Source: Shewanella electrodiphila (GTDB lineage Bacteria > Pseudomonadota > Gammaproteobacteria > Enterobacterales > Shewanellaceae). Taken from it: DNA of 64,000 nt. The position numbers and the translations under genes were made by a program. Within the stretch, counting starts at the first letter, position 1. Every line of letters begins with the position of its first letter. Below, piece by piece: positions 39,688 through 50,122 of this stretch. The stretch lies in the NCBI RefSeq assembly GCF_023283985.1, contig NZ_JAKIKU010000001.1, positions 310,001-374,000 on the forward strand, in the 5' to 3' direction. The notes beneath the pieces are model-generated. The model searched no databases. It saw only the letters and a program-made list of their open reading frames with translations, and had not been told where the DNA came from.

Positions 39688-39714
39688 GAACTTTTTCAAA
39701 GCATGCGAGTCTAC
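39688..39714 (+). promoter_or_regulatory. Sigma-E autoregulatory promoter of rpoE
   Basis: GAACTT (39688-39693) and GTCTA (39709-39713) are 15 bases apart. This is close to the sigma-E consensus (GGAACTT, spacer about 15-16, then GTCTAA). The site lies about 65 bases upstream of rpoE and fits known autoregulation of the envelope-stress factor. Confidence 0.85.
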
Positions 39715-39780
39715 TTTATTGTGAATATGATTCGAGCGACTGAGAAATCAGTATTATAGATTTAGGAGTAGTCGGCTCGG

Positions 39781-40359
39781 ATGAGTGGACAAATAAGTGA
39801 TCAACAGTTAGTTGAGCGTGTACAACGCGGTGACAAAAACGCATTTAATCTGTTAGTTCAGAAGTACCAAAATAAAGTAATGAGCTTGATATCACGTTAT
39901 ATTCGAAATCAAGCTGACATCGCCGATGTGGCACAAGAAGCCTTTATTAAAGCTTATCGTGCATTACCTAATTTTCGTGGTGAAAGTGCGTTTTACACTT
40001 GGTTGTACCGAATTGCAGTAAACACTGCAAAAAACCATTTGGTTTCTCAGAGCAGAAAAACACCGGCTAACAGTGTTGATGCAGAAGAAGCTGAATACTA
40101 CGAAGGCAGTGATGCGTTAAAAGAATTTGCATCTCCAGAACGTTTAGTTTTGTCGGATGAAATTAATAAGGTGATTTTTGAAACCTTAGAAACGTTGCCA
40201 GAAGAATTGAAGATTGCAATATCACTTCGTGAACTTGATGGTATGAGTTACGAAGATATTGCCAATATCATGGATTGTCCTGTTGGAACGGTAAGATCAA
40301 GAATCTTCCGAGCCAGGGAATCAATCGATAAAAAACTCCAGCCTTTGCTGGAACAGTAA
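39781..40359 (+). CDS. rpoE: Extracytoplasmic stress sigma factor RpoE (sigma-E)
   Basis: The 192-residue ECF sigma factor has region 2 (NLLVQKYQNKVMSLISRYIR and DVAQEAFIKAYRALPNFRGE) and region 4 (LREL DGMSYEDIANIMDCPV GTVRSR type helix-turn-helix). It controls outer-membrane quality-control genes when released from RseA. The rseABC genes follow immediately. A promoter matching sigma-E's own consensus precedes it. Confidence 0.97.
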   Translation: MSGQISDQQLVERVQRGDKNAFNLLVQKYQNKVMSLISRYIRNQADIADVAQEAFIKAYRALPNFRGESAFYTWLYRIAVNTAKNHLVSQSRKTPANSVDAEEAEYYEGSDALKEFASPERLVLSDEINKVIFETLETLPEELKIAISLRELDGMSYEDIANIMDCPVGTVRSRIFRARESIDKKLQPLLEQ

Positions 40360-40384
40360 TAGTCTTTATTGACACAGGTGAAAA

Positions 40385-40999
40385 ATGCTTAAATCAGGTC
40401 AAGAATGGGTTTCATCAGCAGTTGACGGCGAAGTAGATGCTAAAACATTAGCGGAACTGTCAGCAGACGAAAACTCACACAAACAGTGGCAAAACTATCA
40501 TATGATTGGTGATGCTATGCGTGGTGAGTTACCGCAGACAATTGATTTAGATCTTACTGCAAACATTGCAGCAGCAATTGAGTTAGAACCTGCGATTATC
40601 GCGCCTCAAACTGAAACTACGTCAACTCATGATGCCAAAGTGGCTACGACTGAGACTAAGAAAGACAATGTTGTGCCTTTCTTTAAGCAATTTGGCCAAT
40701 ATGCAATTGCTGCTACTGTCGCTATGGTTGCTATTGTCGGTGTACAAAATTACGGTCAAGACCAAAACGCTGATTCACCATTACCTGTGTTAAACACGCG
40801 TCCATTAGTGGGTACCGCTTCTCCTGTGAGTTTACAAACTGGCGCAGTGCAGAATCAATCTAGCGTTAGTAATGACAATGTTGTTGAGCAACGTCGTAGA
40901 ATTAATTCTTATATTCAAGACCATATGCTACAACAAAGGTTGAATTCAGGTGTCGTTGTGCAGCACAATGACGCTATTGAACAAAACGTTAATAAATAA
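40385..40999 (+). CDS. rseA: Anti-sigma-E factor RseA
   Basis: The 204-residue protein has an N-terminal cytoplasmic sigma-binding domain (EWVSSAVDGEVDAKTLAELS, NYHMIGDAMRGELP), one membrane helix near 100-118 (QYAIAATVAMVAIVGVQNY) and a periplasmic tail. RseA holds sigma-E inactive until cleaved by DegS and RseP. The helix is flanked by a basic cytoplasmic FFKQFG. It lies 25 bases after rpoE. Confidence 0.93.
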   Translation: MLKSGQEWVSSAVDGEVDAKTLAELSADENSHKQWQNYHMIGDAMRGELPQTIDLDLTANIAAAIELEPAIIAPQTETTSTHDAKVATTETKKDNVVPFFKQFGQYAIAATVAMVAIVGVQNYGQDQNADSPLPVLNTRPLVGTASPVSLQTGAVQNQSSVSNDNVVEQRRRINSYIQDHMLQQRLNSGVVVQHNDAIEQNVNK

Positions 41000-41011
41000 T
41001 TTGGAGTTAGC

Positions 41012-41968
41012 TTGCGTCTAATCCTGTTAGCCCTTGTTGTATTGGCATTTCCTACATTTGCCAATAGCAATACTGAAAGTATTGCTGAAGAAGAAATGTC
41101 TGCAAAAGCTTGGCTTGAAAGTATGAGCCAAGCGCTACAAACCAAACAGTACAAATCCTCTATTATTCAGCTTCAAGCAGACCATATTCGTCCATTAGTT
41201 TATCTTCATGGTACGGTGAATGATAAAGAAGTTGCCTTTTTAGAATACCTCAATGGTCCACCTAAAAATGCAGTAAGAGTTGCTGATACTGTCACTTTTA
41301 TTGAGCACGACCAACCCGCTTACAGTATAAACGCTCCTCGCATTCAAGGTGTTTGGCCAACTATTTTTGCAACTGATGTTAGCTCTTTAGAGCAAGGTTA
41401 TCAGTTTGTCTTAGGTGGTCGCAGCAGAATCGCTGGCCGTCCAGGTCAGATGATCCGTATTATTCCTGTAGATGATAATCGCTTTATGTCGCAAGTGTGG
41501 ATTGATATGGACACACGTTTACCACTTCGATATGACATGGTGAATCAAGAAAAACAATTGATCGAACAAATGATGGTCATTGAGTTACTTGAACTTAACG
41601 AGCCTGCGAAAATTTTAATCGAAGCGGAAAAACAAGGTTTACCGCCAGTAATGAATCCTGCTGAGCGCATTAAAGGCCAGAACTGGGAGTTCAGTTGGTT
41701 ACCTGCAGGTTTTCATATGGTGGTAAAAGATCACCATCGTTTAATTGGCAGTGATGAATCAGTTGAATATATTGCTTTAAGCGACGGTTTAGTGAATATT
41801 TCGGTTTATGTTGCGCGCATGGGTGACAGCCCAATGCCAGATGAACTTATTACCCGCAATGGCCTATCTATGGTCGTTGAGCAAGTGGGGAACGTTGAAG
41901 TCGTCGCTGTTGGTAAAGTGCCAGCAGAAACTCTAAATCGTATTGCTAAAAGTCTCATTTTGAAGTAA
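41012..41968 (+). CDS. rseB: Sigma-E regulatory protein RseB
   Basis: The 318-residue periplasmic protein has a signal peptide (MRLILLALVVLAFPTFANS) and the MucB/RseB fold (NGPPKNAVRVADTVTFIEHD, RIAGRPGQMIRIIPVDDNRF). RseB binds the periplasmic part of RseA and senses lipopolysaccharide intermediates, modulating its cleavage. The start codon is TTG at 41012 with the site TTGGAG just upstream. Confidence 0.94.
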   Translation: MRLILLALVVLAFPTFANSNTESIAEEEMSAKAWLESMSQALQTKQYKSSIIQLQADHIRPLVYLHGTVNDKEVAFLEYLNGPPKNAVRVADTVTFIEHDQPAYSINAPRIQGVWPTIFATDVSSLEQGYQFVLGGRSRIAGRPGQMIRIIPVDDNRFMSQVWIDMDTRLPLRYDMVNQEKQLIEQMMVIELLELNEPAKILIEAEKQGLPPVMNPAERIKGQNWEFSWLPAGFHMVVKDHHRLIGSDESVEYIALSDGLVNISVYVARMGDSPMPDELITRNGLSMVVEQVGNVEVVAVGKVPAETLNRIAKSLILK

Positions 41969-41977
41969 CTATCTAGC

Positions 41978-42508
41978 ATGTCAGATACGCCTTCAACTCA
42001 AACTCCTTCAACGCCGCCGCAACCCGCATTGTCAAAATCGATGCTGGAAGAGGTGGCAACTGTCACAGCTTATGATCCTGATGGTTGGGTAACCGTAGAA
42101 ATTGAATTGAAAAGTGCTTGTAATCATTGTTCTAGCAGTGAGAACTGCGGTACTTCGACGGTAGCAAAAGCGTTTTCAGTCAAACGGCAGCGGTTTTCAT
42201 TGATGAGCGAAAAACCTTGCGAAGTGGGTGATTTACTCAAATTAGCTTTACCGGAGAGCGTTATTATTAAAGCGGCTATGCTTGTTTATATTGTGCCGTT
42301 GTTCGGTTTGTTCGTGGGCGCGGCAATGGGTTTGTGGCTTGGTGATTCACTCAATGTTAATGCTGATTATAGTTCAATGTTGTTCGCTGCATTGGGCGGA
42401 GTGAGTGCTTGGTTTGCTGGCAAACAGCAAACAGCAAAATTAGAAAAGTCTTCTACTCCAGTAATAACCGCTTATTTAGGGCAAGCAGTGAGTTTACATC
42501 GCGGTTAA
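41978..42508 (+). CDS. rseC: RseC/MucC-like membrane protein
   Basis: The 176-residue protein has a cysteine-rich N-terminal segment (SACNHCSSSENCGTST near residue 47) and two membrane helices (AAMLVYIVPLFGLFVGAAMG and SMLFAALGGVSAWFAG). It matches RseC, the fourth gene of the sigma-E operon. RseC is linked to SoxR reduction and envelope redox in E. coli. It begins nine bases after rseB. Confidence 0.92.
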   Translation: MSDTPSTQTPSTPPQPALSKSMLEEVATVTAYDPDGWVTVEIELKSACNHCSSSENCGTSTVAKAFSVKRQRFSLMSEKPCEVGDLLKLALPESVIIKAAMLVYIVPLFGLFVGAAMGLWLGDSLNVNADYSSMLFAALGGVSAWFAGKQQTAKLEKSSTPVITAYLGQAVSLHRG

Positions 42509-42671
42509 AAATGTCTAAATTCTTTGTAAAAACATTAAAGTTTGCCGCTTAAACTGTCTATTTTTACACTGATTTCTGTTGGCCTATTGATTCTGATTGG
42601 TATTAACCCCTTATTCAGGTACAATTTGGCACCATTATTTCCATCATTTTAGTAGTAGTCATTTCATCCAA

Positions 42672-44462
42672 ATGAAACACATTAGAAACTTCTCAGTTAT
42701 TGCTCATATCGATCACGGCAAATCAACATTGTCAGATCGCCTTATCCAATTTTGTGGTGGTTTATCAGACCGTGAAATGGCCGCTCAAGTACTTGATTCT
42801 ATGGATATCGAGCGTGAGCGCGGTATTACCATTAAAGCACAGAGCGTTACGCTCGATTATAAAGCTGATGATGGCGAAACCTATCAATTGAACTTCATTG
42901 ATACTCCGGGCCATGTTGATTTCTCATATGAGGTATCACGTTCATTAGCCGCTTGTGAAGGTGCATTGTTAGTTGTTGATGCTGGTCAAGGCGTTGAAGC
43001 ACAAACACTGGCTAACTGTTATACCGCCCTTGAAATGGACCTGGATGTGGTACCAATCTTAAACAAGATTGATTTACCACAAGCTGATCCTGATCGCGTT
43101 GCTGCTGAAATCGAAGACATTGTTGGTATTGATGCCATGGACGCGGTTCGTTGTTCGGCGAAAACGGGTATTGGTATCAAAGATGTTTTAGAAACGATTG
43201 TTTCTGACATTCCACCACCTGAAGGCGATATTGATGCGCCGCTGCAAGCTTTGATTATTGATTCATGGTTTGACAGCTATTTAGGTGTAGTTTCTTTAGT
43301 ACGTATTAAACATGGTGTACTGAAGAAAGGTGACAAATTTAAAGTGATGTCGACAGGTCAGAATTATAATGCTGATCGCGTAGGTATCTTTACACCTAAA
43401 CAAACTGATACACCTGAATTAAAAGCAGGTGAAGTTGGCTTTGTTATCTCTGGTATTAAAGAGATTCATGGTGCACCGGTTGGTGATACGTTAACTCACG
43501 CCAAAAATGGCGCAGAGGAGCCACTTCCTGGTTTTAAAAAGGTCACTCCACAGGTTTACGCGGGTGTATTCCCAATTTCAACCGATGAGTTTGAAAGCTT
43601 CCGTGATGCCTTGAATAAACTAAGTTTGAATGATGCGTCATTATTCTTCGAACCTGAATCTTCTTCAGCATTAGGTTTTGGTTTCCGTATTGGTTACCTT
43701 GGTTTATTGCACATGGAGATCATTCAAGAGCGTTTAGAGCGTGAATATAATCTTGATTTGATTACCACAGCACCAACAGTAGTTTACGAAGTTGAAATGA
43801 CTCGTGGCGAAGTGCTGTATGTTGATAATCCATCAGATTTACCGGCAATTAATAATATTGAAGAAATTCGCGAACCTATCGTTGAAGCGAATATGTTGGT
43901 GCCAAAAGAATACTTAGGTAATGTGATTACTTTATGTGTTGAAAAGCGTGGTGTTCAAACCAATATGGTTTATCACGGTAATCAAGTATCTGTGACTTAC
44001 GAACTGCCTATGGCAGAAGTGGTTATGGATTTCTTCGACCGCCTAAAATCAACCAGCCGTGGTTACGCTTCACTCGAATATAACTTTATTCGTTTCGAGC
44101 CAGCTGACATGGTGCGCTTAGATATCATGATTAATGGCGATCGCGTCGATGCATTAGCAATGGTTATTCACCGTTCAAACATTCGTCATCGTGGTCTAGC
44201 ACTTGTTGATAAGATGAAAGAACTTATCCCAAGACAGATGTTTGATATTGCGATTCAAGCGGCTGTTGGTAGTCAGATTATTGCCCGTTCAAACATTAAA
44301 GCGATGCGTAAAGACGTAACGGCGAAATGTTATGGTGGCGATGTTTCTCGTAAGAAGAAACTACTGCAGAAGCAGAAAGACGGTAAAAAGCGCATGAAGC
44401 AAGTTGGTAATGTTGAAGTACCACAAGAAGCGTTTTTAGCAGTATTGAAGCTTAATGATTAA
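42672..44462 (+). CDS. lepA: Elongation factor 4 (LepA)
   Basis: This translational GTPase acts on stalled or post-translocation ribosomes. I set the start at 42672 ([20 protein letters not shown], 596 residues), aligned with the E. coli start; an upstream in-frame start would add 25 unrelated residues. The G motifs [17 protein letters not shown] and NKIDLP are present. The LepA-specific C-terminal domain includes [20 protein letters not shown]. No strong ribosome site precedes the ATG. Confidence 0.96.
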   Translation: MKHIRNFSVIAHIDHGKSTLSDRLIQFCGGLSDREMAAQVLDSMDIERERGITIKAQSVTLDYKADDGETYQLNFIDTPGHVDFSYEVSRSLAACEGALLVVDAGQGVEAQTLANCYTALEMDLDVVPILNKIDLPQADPDRVAAEIEDIVGIDAMDAVRCSAKTGIGIKDVLETIVSDIPPPEGDIDAPLQALIIDSWFDSYLGVVSLVRIKHGVLKKGDKFKVMSTGQNYNADRVGIFTPKQTDTPELKAGEVGFVISGIKEIHGAPVGDTLTHAKNGAEEPLPGFKKVTPQVYAGVFPISTDEFESFRDALNKLSLNDASLFFEPESSSALGFGFRIGYLGLLHMEIIQERLEREYNLDLITTAPTVVYEVEMTRGEVLYVDNPSDLPAINNIEEIREPIVEANMLVPKEYLGNVITLCVEKRGVQTNMVYHGNQVSVTYELPMAEVVMDFFDRLKSTSRGYASLEYNFIRFEPADMVRLDIMINGDRVDALAMVIHRSNIRHRGLALVDKMKELIPRQMFDIAIQAAVGSQIIARSNIKAMRKDVTAKCYGGDVSRKKKLLQKQKDGKKRMKQVGNVEVPQEAFLAVLKLND

Positions 44463-44507
44463 CCTCTTAATTAATATGCCTGATTAAGGCTTTTATTAAG
44501 AGTGAAG

Positions 44508-44533
44508 ATAACGCCGCAGTTTGCGGCGTTGTT
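44508..44533 (+). terminator. Stem-loop after lepA
   Basis: A 9-bp GC-rich stem (AACGCCGCA / TGCGGCGTT) lies 50 bases past lepA. The following tail is only weakly T-rich (GTTATT), so termination is likely but not strong. Confidence 0.7.
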
Positions 44534-44722
44534 ATTCCTAAACATAATTATTATTTTTCATCAAAGATGATGAGCAAAAGTTAATTTTGCAATCGAAGTG
44601 ATTTTGTATATTTTGTAACACAACAGATAGTGATTCTGCATGTTATCCGTCGGATACTCATTATTTAGCAGTGTTAATCACTGAACCCATTTAAAAGTGT
44701 AAAGGCAGGAGCTTAATACCCA

Positions 44723-45637
44723 ATGGCAGCCCATTTTTCTCTTATTTTAGTCATCGTCACGTTAGTCAGTGGTTTGATTTGGCTAATTGATGTTATTTTC
44801 TTTGCTCCAAAGCGCCGCGAAGCACTTGCTTTAGCCGAAGCAAAACAAGCAGACCTTAGTGAGGAAGCAAAAGAGAGTATTATACGTGAATCAACGGTTG
44901 TTGAATTTGCTCATTCTATTTTCCCTGTCATTGCTTTTGTGTTGATTTTACGTTCGTTTATTTATGAACCATTTCAAATTCCATCAGGTTCGATGAAGCC
45001 GACATTACTAGTGGGTGACTTTATTTTAGTTGAGAAGTTTAGCTATGGTTTACGTGATCCAGTATGGCGCAGTAAATTAGTTGAAACGGGTGAACCTGAG
45101 CGCGGTGATGTGTTCGTATTCAAGTACCCAGAAAACCCACAAATAGACTATATTAAAAGAGTTATTGGTTTACCGGGTGACCGAATTGTTTATCAAAATA
45201 AGCAGTTTTTGATTGAGCCAAAATGTGACGATGGTGCAAATTGCCCGCCAGCGAAAGCAGTGAAATTAAGCAGCGTTAATCGTGGTGAGTTTTCTCAAGA
45301 AGGTATCCCATTATCTCGTTACACTGAGCAACTTGGTGATATTGAACATGACATTTTGATTAACCCATCTCGACCAGATTTTAGTAATCATTTTTATGAG
45401 CAAGCAGGCACCGCTGTGGGTGAGTTTATTGTTCCTGAAGGTGAGTATTTTGCCATAGGTGATAACCGCGATAATAGTACAGACAGTCGTTTTTGGGGCT
45501 TTGTACCTGAAGCGAACCTAGTTGGTAAAGCAGTCGCTATTTGGATTAGTTTTGAGTTTGAGCGACCAGCAAGCAGCTGGTTACCAACTTGGGTGCCGAC
45601 GGGTGTGCGTTTTGACAGAGTAGGTGCAATTAAGTAA
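44723..45637 (+). CDS. lepB: Signal peptidase I
   Basis: LepB cleaves signal peptides from exported proteins at the outer face of the inner membrane. The 304-residue protein has two N-terminal membrane helices. The catalytic serine lies in [16 protein letters not shown] near residue 92 and the lysine in [13 protein letters not shown] near residue 148. The late [18 protein letters not shown] box is typical. Its stop overlaps the start of rnc by one base (TAATG). Confidence 0.97.
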   Translation: MAAHFSLILVIVTLVSGLIWLIDVIFFAPKRREALALAEAKQADLSEEAKESIIRESTVVEFAHSIFPVIAFVLILRSFIYEPFQIPSGSMKPTLLVGDFILVEKFSYGLRDPVWRSKLVETGEPERGDVFVFKYPENPQIDYIKRVIGLPGDRIVYQNKQFLIEPKCDDGANCPPAKAVKLSSVNRGEFSQEGIPLSRYTEQLGDIEHDILINPSRPDFSNHFYEQAGTAVGEFIVPEGEYFAIGDNRDNSTDSRFWGFVPEANLVGKAVAIWISFEFERPASSWLPTWVPTGVRFDRVGAIK

Positions 45638-46317
45638 TGGAACCAATTAAGAACTTACCACGTTTATGTAGAACACTTGGTTATGAGTTTACCAATGTAG
45701 ATCTGCTAACTCAGGCGTTAACCCATCGAAGTGCCGCTTCAAAGCATAACGAACGTCTTGAGTTTTTAGGTGATTCGATTTTATCAATTATCATTTCAGA
45801 TGCGTTATATCACCAGTTTCCAAAAGTCACTGAAGGTGACTTGAGTAGAATGCGCTCTACATTAGTAAAGGGTGAAACCCTTACCGTTATCGCGAAAGAG
45901 TTTAAATTAGGTGATTACCTTTATTTAGGCCCAGGTGAGCTTAAAAGTGGCGGATTTAGACGCGAGTCGATACTCGCTGATGCTGTTGAAGCTATCATCG
46001 GTGCTATTTATCTTGATGCCGATATAGAAACATGCCGTGGTCTATTGTTGACCTGGTATAAGCAACGCTTAGCTGAAATTAAACCTGGTATTAACCAAAA
46101 GGATCCGAAAACGATCCTTCAGGAATATTTACAGGGTTATAAAAAGCCATTACCAGAATATCTTGTTGTAGATGTTAAGGGTGATGCGCACAATCAAACA
46201 TTCACGGTTGAATGTCGAATATCAGAAATAGATAAAGTAGTGACAGGTGTCAGTACTTCTAGAAGAAAAGCTGAGCAGCTAGCTGCAGCTCAGGTATTGG
46301 AGCTAATTAATAAATGA
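45637..46317 (+). CDS. rnc: Ribonuclease III
   Basis: Rnc cuts double-stranded RNA in rRNA maturation and mRNA decay. The 226 residues include the nuclease signature [13 protein letters not shown] near residue 38 and a C-terminal double-stranded RNA-binding domain ([20 protein letters not shown], about 154-226). It overlaps lepB at its start and era by four bases at its end. Because it directly follows lepB, the E. coli-type rnc leader hairpin is absent. Confidence 0.97.
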   Translation: MEPIKNLPRLCRTLGYEFTNVDLLTQALTHRSAASKHNERLEFLGDSILSIIISDALYHQFPKVTEGDLSRMRSTLVKGETLTVIAKEFKLGDYLYLGPGELKSGGFRRESILADAVEAIIGAIYLDADIETCRGLLLTWYKQRLAEIKPGINQKDPKTILQEYLQGYKKPLPEYLVVDVKGDAHNQTFTVECRISEIDKVVTGVSTSRRKAEQLAAAQVLELINK

Positions 46318-47318
46318 CCAAAAAAACAGACTTGCCAGAAAGCTCGCCAGCAGAGCCAAGCTTGGATGAATTATTGGCAAGGATGAATGGTGCCGCACCC
46401 GCTGCTGAAGCGAAATATGAAGTGACTTTTTGTGGCATGGTTGCCATTGTAGGTCGCCCGAATGTGGGTAAATCAACTTTACTGAACAAGTTACTTGGTC
46501 AGAAAGTGAGTATTACTTCTAAAAAGCCGCAAACCACACGTCACCGTATTATGGGTATTCATACAGATGAAGCAAAACAAATCATCTTTATTGATACCCC
46601 AGGTCTTCATATTGACGAAAAACGCGCCATTAACCGTTTGATGAACCGTGCTGCTGCCAGTTCATTAGCTGATGTGTCTATGGTTGTGTTTGTTGTTGAT
46701 GGTATGACATGGACTGAAGATGATGAAATGGTGCTTAATAAGCTGCAACAAGGTAGTGGTAAGCGTAAAACTGTTTTAGCCATTAATAAAGTCGATAACA
46801 TTAAAGATAAAGAAGCCTTATTTCCTTATCTTGCAGAGCTCTCTGAAAAGTTTGCTTTTGATGAGATTTTGCCGATTTCAGCCACTAAAGGCACGAACGT
46901 GCAACGTATTTTAGATTTAGCGGAAGAGTCTTTACCTGAAGGGCAGTTTTATTTCCCTGAAGATTATGTGACTGATCGTTCTCAGCGCTTTATGGCATCT
47001 GAAATTGTGCGTGAAAAGCTGATGCGCTTCTTAGGTGATGAACTACCTTATGATGCCACTGTCGAGATTGAGCAGTTTAAAATGATGGACAATGGTGTTT
47101 ATCAAATTAATGCTTTGATTTTGGTAGAGCGTACAGGCCAAAAACGCATGGTCATTGGTAACAAAGGTGAGCGTATTAGAACCATTGCTACCCAAGCACG
47201 CCTTGATATGGAGACCTTATTTGATAATAAAGTTTTCTTAGAAGTGTGGGTGAAAGTGAAATCAGGTTGGGCAGATGACGAAAGAGCACTGCGCAGTCTA
47301 GGTTACGGCGAAGACTAA
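46314..47318 (+). CDS. era: GTPase Era
   Basis: Era helps assemble the 30S subunit by binding 16S rRNA. The 334-residue protein has the G1 motif [26 protein letters not shown] and a C-terminal KH domain ([20 protein letters not shown]). An extra N-terminal stretch of about 35 residues ([18 protein letters not shown]) precedes the usual start. It overlaps rnc by four bases (ATGA). Confidence 0.96.
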   Translation: MTKKTDLPESSPAEPSLDELLARMNGAAPAAEAKYEVTFCGMVAIVGRPNVGKSTLLNKLLGQKVSITSKKPQTTRHRIMGIHTDEAKQIIFIDTPGLHIDEKRAINRLMNRAAASSLADVSMVVFVVDGMTWTEDDEMVLNKLQQGSGKRKTVLAINKVDNIKDKEALFPYLAELSEKFAFDEILPISATKGTNVQRILDLAEESLPEGQFYFPEDYVTDRSQRFMASEIVREKLMRFLGDELPYDATVEIEQFKMMDNGVYQINALILVERTGQKRMVIGNKGERIRTIATQARLDMETLFDNKVFLEVWVKVKSGWADDERALRSLGYGED

Positions 47319-47366
47319 TACAATGTCAGCCTTGATCTCATGCTATAGCCGTTAGTCGTTTTTTCG

Positions 47367-48074
47367 ATGTTACGCGGCTATATACTCCATCATCGTCCTT
47401 ACAGAGAATCCAGTGTGATTGTCAATCTGTTAGTCGATGGTGTGGGTCGCCTTGATGCATTAGTCAGGGTAGGCAGCGGTAAAAAGTCCATTAAAAGTAT
47501 CATCCAGCCTTTTCAGCCTCTGATATTTCAATTCAATAGTAAATCAGACTCAGCAGATTCTTCACTTAAGTTTATTACCCAAATTGAACCTGCAGCGCCT
47601 GCACTTCCCTTAAAATCAGATAGTTTATATTCTGCGATGTACCTTAATGAGCTTCTGGTGAGAGTACTTAATTCAGGCCAACATGCCGAAAGCTTATTTT
47701 TACATTATCATCGCAGTTTGATGGCGTTAGCGAGCGAGTTTAGCTCAGAGCATTTACGCTATTTTGAAATGGAATTGCTTAATGAACTGGGCGCTTTACC
47801 TTCACTTGAATATGATACTCAAGGGGAAAGTATTATGCCTGATATGAGTTATCGGATTATTGCCGATGAAGGCTTTTTACCTGTGGCTCAGCAGGCATCA
47901 GCAAACGTGACAAATAGCCGCCATTTATTATCTGGTGAGATGCTGATTAACTTAAAATCCAAACAACTTGTTGAAAATAATTTAGTGCAGGCGAAAGGAT
48001 TAATGAGGTTATTATTAACTCCATTGTTAGGTGGGAAACCACTATTAAGCAGAAAATTATTTATTAAGAAGTAA
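47367..48074 (+). CDS. recO: DNA repair protein RecO
   Basis: RecO acts in the RecF pathway, loading RecA on SSB-coated gaps. The 235-residue protein has an N-terminal OB-fold (RGYILHHRPYRESSVIVNLLV) followed by a helical domain (YLNELLVRVLNSGQHAESLF). Zinc cysteines seen in some homologues are absent, which is usual in gammaproteobacteria. It follows era by 48 bases; pdxJ follows after a structured gap. Confidence 0.92.
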   Translation: MLRGYILHHRPYRESSVIVNLLVDGVGRLDALVRVGSGKKSIKSIIQPFQPLIFQFNSKSDSADSSLKFITQIEPAAPALPLKSDSLYSAMYLNELLVRVLNSGQHAESLFLHYHRSLMALASEFSSEHLRYFEMELLNELGALPSLEYDTQGESIMPDMSYRIIADEGFLPVAQQASANVTNSRHLLSGEMLINLKSKQLVENNLVQAKGLMRLLLTPLLGGKPLLSRKLFIKK

Positions 48075-48080
48075 CAGATT

Positions 48081-48121
48081 AGCACTGATATTAGAACGAT
48101 ATTAGTTCTGATAACAGTGCT
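48081..48121 (+). other. Long imperfect stem-loop between recO and pdxJ
   Basis: The outer stem AGCACTG / CAGTGCT and an inner nine-pair stem (48089-48097 with 48105-48113, one wobble) close on the loop GATATTA. They are separated by a one-base mismatch. No T run follows. It could be a processing site or a stability element inside the operon. Confidence 0.7.
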
Positions 48122-48159
48122 GAAATTAGACAAGAACAAAAATATATAAGGAGCCCACA

Positions 48160-48897
48160 GTGAGTGGAATTTTATTAGGCATTAACATCGACCATATCGC
48201 CACTTTACGCCAAGCTCGTGGTACTGAATACCCTGATCCTGTACATGCCGCAGCCGTGGCAGAACATGCTGGTGCTGATGGCATCACAATTCATTTACGT
48301 GAAGATCGCAGACATATTGTCGATCGTGATGTTTACCTACTGGCCAAAACCCTAAAAACACGGATGAACTTTGAGTTTGCTGTGACTGAAGAAATGATTT
48401 CAATTGCCTGTGATGTTAAGCCAGCTTATGCCTGTTTGGTACCTGAAAAACGTGAGGAATTAACTACCGAAGGTGGTTTAGATGTTGCGGGCCAACTTGA
48501 TAAAATCACCCAAGCTGTCACACGTCTTGCGGCACAGGGTATTAAGGTGTCTTTATTTATTGATGCAGACAAAGCACAAATAGATGCTGCAGTGGCCTCG
48601 GGAGCGCCTTATATTGAAATTCACACAGGCTGTTATGCTGATGCGAAAACTGATGCAGAGCAATTACAAGAGTTAACGCGTATTACCGAAATGGCAAAAT
48701 ATGCTCACGGTAAAGGCCTGATTGTTAACGCAGGTCATGGCTTGCATTACCATAATGTCAAACCAATTGCGGCTATTCCTGAGTTGTATGAACTTAATAT
48801 CGGTCATGCTGTGATAGCGCGCGCAGCAATTGACGGCTTAGCTGTTGCAGTAAAAGGCATGAAGCAACTGATGCAAGAAGGTCGCAGAGGCGAATAA
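48160..48897 (+). CDS. pdxJ: Pyridoxine 5'-phosphate synthase
   Basis: PdxJ condenses 3-amino-2-oxopropyl phosphate with deoxyxylulose phosphate to make pyridoxine phosphate. The 245-residue barrel protein shows [20 protein letters not shown] at the start, [15 protein letters not shown] and [18 protein letters not shown]. The start is GTG with a GGAG site. Its stop overlaps the acpS start (TAATG), as in E. coli where pdxJ and acpS are also joined. Confidence 0.96.
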   Translation: MSGILLGINIDHIATLRQARGTEYPDPVHAAAVAEHAGADGITIHLREDRRHIVDRDVYLLAKTLKTRMNFEFAVTEEMISIACDVKPAYACLVPEKREELTTEGGLDVAGQLDKITQAVTRLAAQGIKVSLFIDADKAQIDAAVASGAPYIEIHTGCYADAKTDAEQLQELTRITEMAKYAHGKGLIVNAGHGLHYHNVKPIAAIPELYELNIGHAVIARAAIDGLAVAVKGMKQLMQEGRRGE

Positions 48898-49277
48898 TGG
48901 CTGTTATTGGCTTAGGTACTGATATTGTCGAGATTGCTCGTATTGAGACCCAGTTTATGCGCCTTGGTGATAAACTGGCTAAACGTGTATTAACGCCAGC
49001 AGAACTTGAAATTTATCAGAGTTCTAAAATACCGCATCGATATCTTGCAAAGCGTTTTGCTGCTAAAGAAGCTGCAGCCAAGGCCTTAGGCACTGGCATT
49101 GGACGTGGGGTGTCATTTCAGCATATTCATATTGCCAATAATGACAGTGGTGCCCCCATTGTGAGTTTTACTGATGGTGCCTTAACGAGAATGAATGAAC
49201 TTGGCGCTAGCCATGTTCACATCACTATCGCCGATGAGCAACACTATGCTGTAGCGACAGTTATCATAGAGTCTTAA
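48897..49277 (+). CDS. acpS: Holo-[acyl-carrier-protein] synthase
   Basis: AcpS attaches the phosphopantetheine arm to acyl carrier protein. The 126 residues carry the metal site motif GLGTDIVEIARIE at the N-terminus and KRFAAKEAAAKALGTGIG near residue 57. It is the last gene of the lepB operon. A UUCG-capped terminator follows. Confidence 0.96.
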   Translation: MAVIGLGTDIVEIARIETQFMRLGDKLAKRVLTPAELEIYQSSKIPHRYLAKRFAAKEAAAKALGTGIGRGVSFQHIHIANNDSGAPIVSFTDGALTRMNELGASHVHITIADEQHYAVATVIIES

Positions 49278-49324
49278 ATCGGTATTAGGATGATTTCACT
49301 ACTTGATTGCACAAGTAATCTATT

Positions 49325-49348
49325 AAGGCGCTTCGGCGTCTTTTTTGG
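49325..49348 (+). terminator. UUCG-loop terminator after acpS
   Basis: AAGGCGC and GCGTCTT pair (one wobble) around a stable TTCG tetraloop and are followed by T residues. A second GGGCGCC segment lies just after and could pair with the first arm as an alternative. Confidence 0.85.
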
Positions 49349-49503
49349 GCGCCTTTTTCGACTCTTATCAAAAGGTGTTTGCTGGTATTTATTTCTTATC
49401 GGGCATTAAATTACAACTGCGAATGATTCTAGAGCTTGAGCTCCATAGTTGAAGTAGGGTAAGTTAATAGGATGTTACTTGATAAAAATAATAAGGACTC
49501 GTA

Positions 49504-50046
49504 ATGAAATCGGCCGTTGAGCAGCTTGCCACTTATAAAAGTGTGCATTTAAACCCCAAAAATATTAAAACTCACTTTGTTGGCGTACCGCTAATTATTT
49601 GGTCTGTTTTTTTATTGCTAAATCTAATCCCAATTAATTTTGTTTTGTTAGCCGAAGATGGATTTAAGATTAATATCGCAACCATCTTCGCTTTGGGGAC
49701 ATTGATATATTATTTTATATTGCATAAAGGCTTAGCGCTTGGTTTAACCATTTTTATCATCCCAGTCCTGATGACTTCTTCAATGGTGGCTGAATTAGAT
49801 AATGCTTGGATGATGGGTGTTGGTGTATTTTTTGTTGGTTGGGTTATTCAGTTTATTGGCCATAAATATGAAAAGGCGAAACCTGCATTCATCGATGATT
49901 TAAATCAGTTATTGATAGGCCCTTTTTTCTTAATGGCTGAGTTGTACTTCATGATGGGCTTAAACAAAAATTTAGAGCATGAAATTACGCCTATCGCTCG
50001 AGATAAAAGAAGAGCATTAGAAGCCAATCGCCGTCAGACAGCGTAA
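49504..50046 (+). CDS. Mpo1-like/DUF962 membrane protein
   Basis: The 180-residue protein has about four membrane segments. It has the N-terminal TYKSVHLNPKNIKTHFVGVP and late FIGHKYEKAKPAFIDDLNQL motifs of the DUF962 family. Yeast Mpo1 in this family is an iron-dependent dioxygenase acting on 2-hydroxy fatty acids. The conserved histidines in VHLNPKNIKTHF and GHKYEKAKPA are present. A bacterial substrate is not known to me. It is convergent with the CorB-type gene through a shared terminator. Confidence 0.88.
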   Translation: MKSAVEQLATYKSVHLNPKNIKTHFVGVPLIIWSVFLLLNLIPINFVLLAEDGFKINIATIFALGTLIYYFILHKGLALGLTIFIIPVLMTSSMVAELDNAWMMGVGVFFVGWVIQFIGHKYEKAKPAFIDDLNQLLIGPFFLMAELYFMMGLNKNLEHEITPIARDKRRALEANRRQTA

Positions 50047-50078
50047 AGTAAGCGAAATAAAGTTTATACGAGCAATAC

Positions 50079-50104
50079 AAAAGGCGCTTATCAGCGCCTT
50101 TTTT
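50079..50104. terminator. Terminator between convergent DUF962 and CorB-type genes
   Basis: A ten-bp stem AAAAGGCGCT / AGCGCCTTTT with loop TATC is followed by T residues on the plus side and preceded by A residues. Confidence 0.9.
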
Positions 50105-50122
50105 GATGGCGTTTGAATTGGA

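Noticed and set aside
42510..42551. A 13-residue frame between rseC and lepA
   Set aside because: It is too short, has no leader-peptide character such as codon runs or an attenuator, and has no clear ribosome site.
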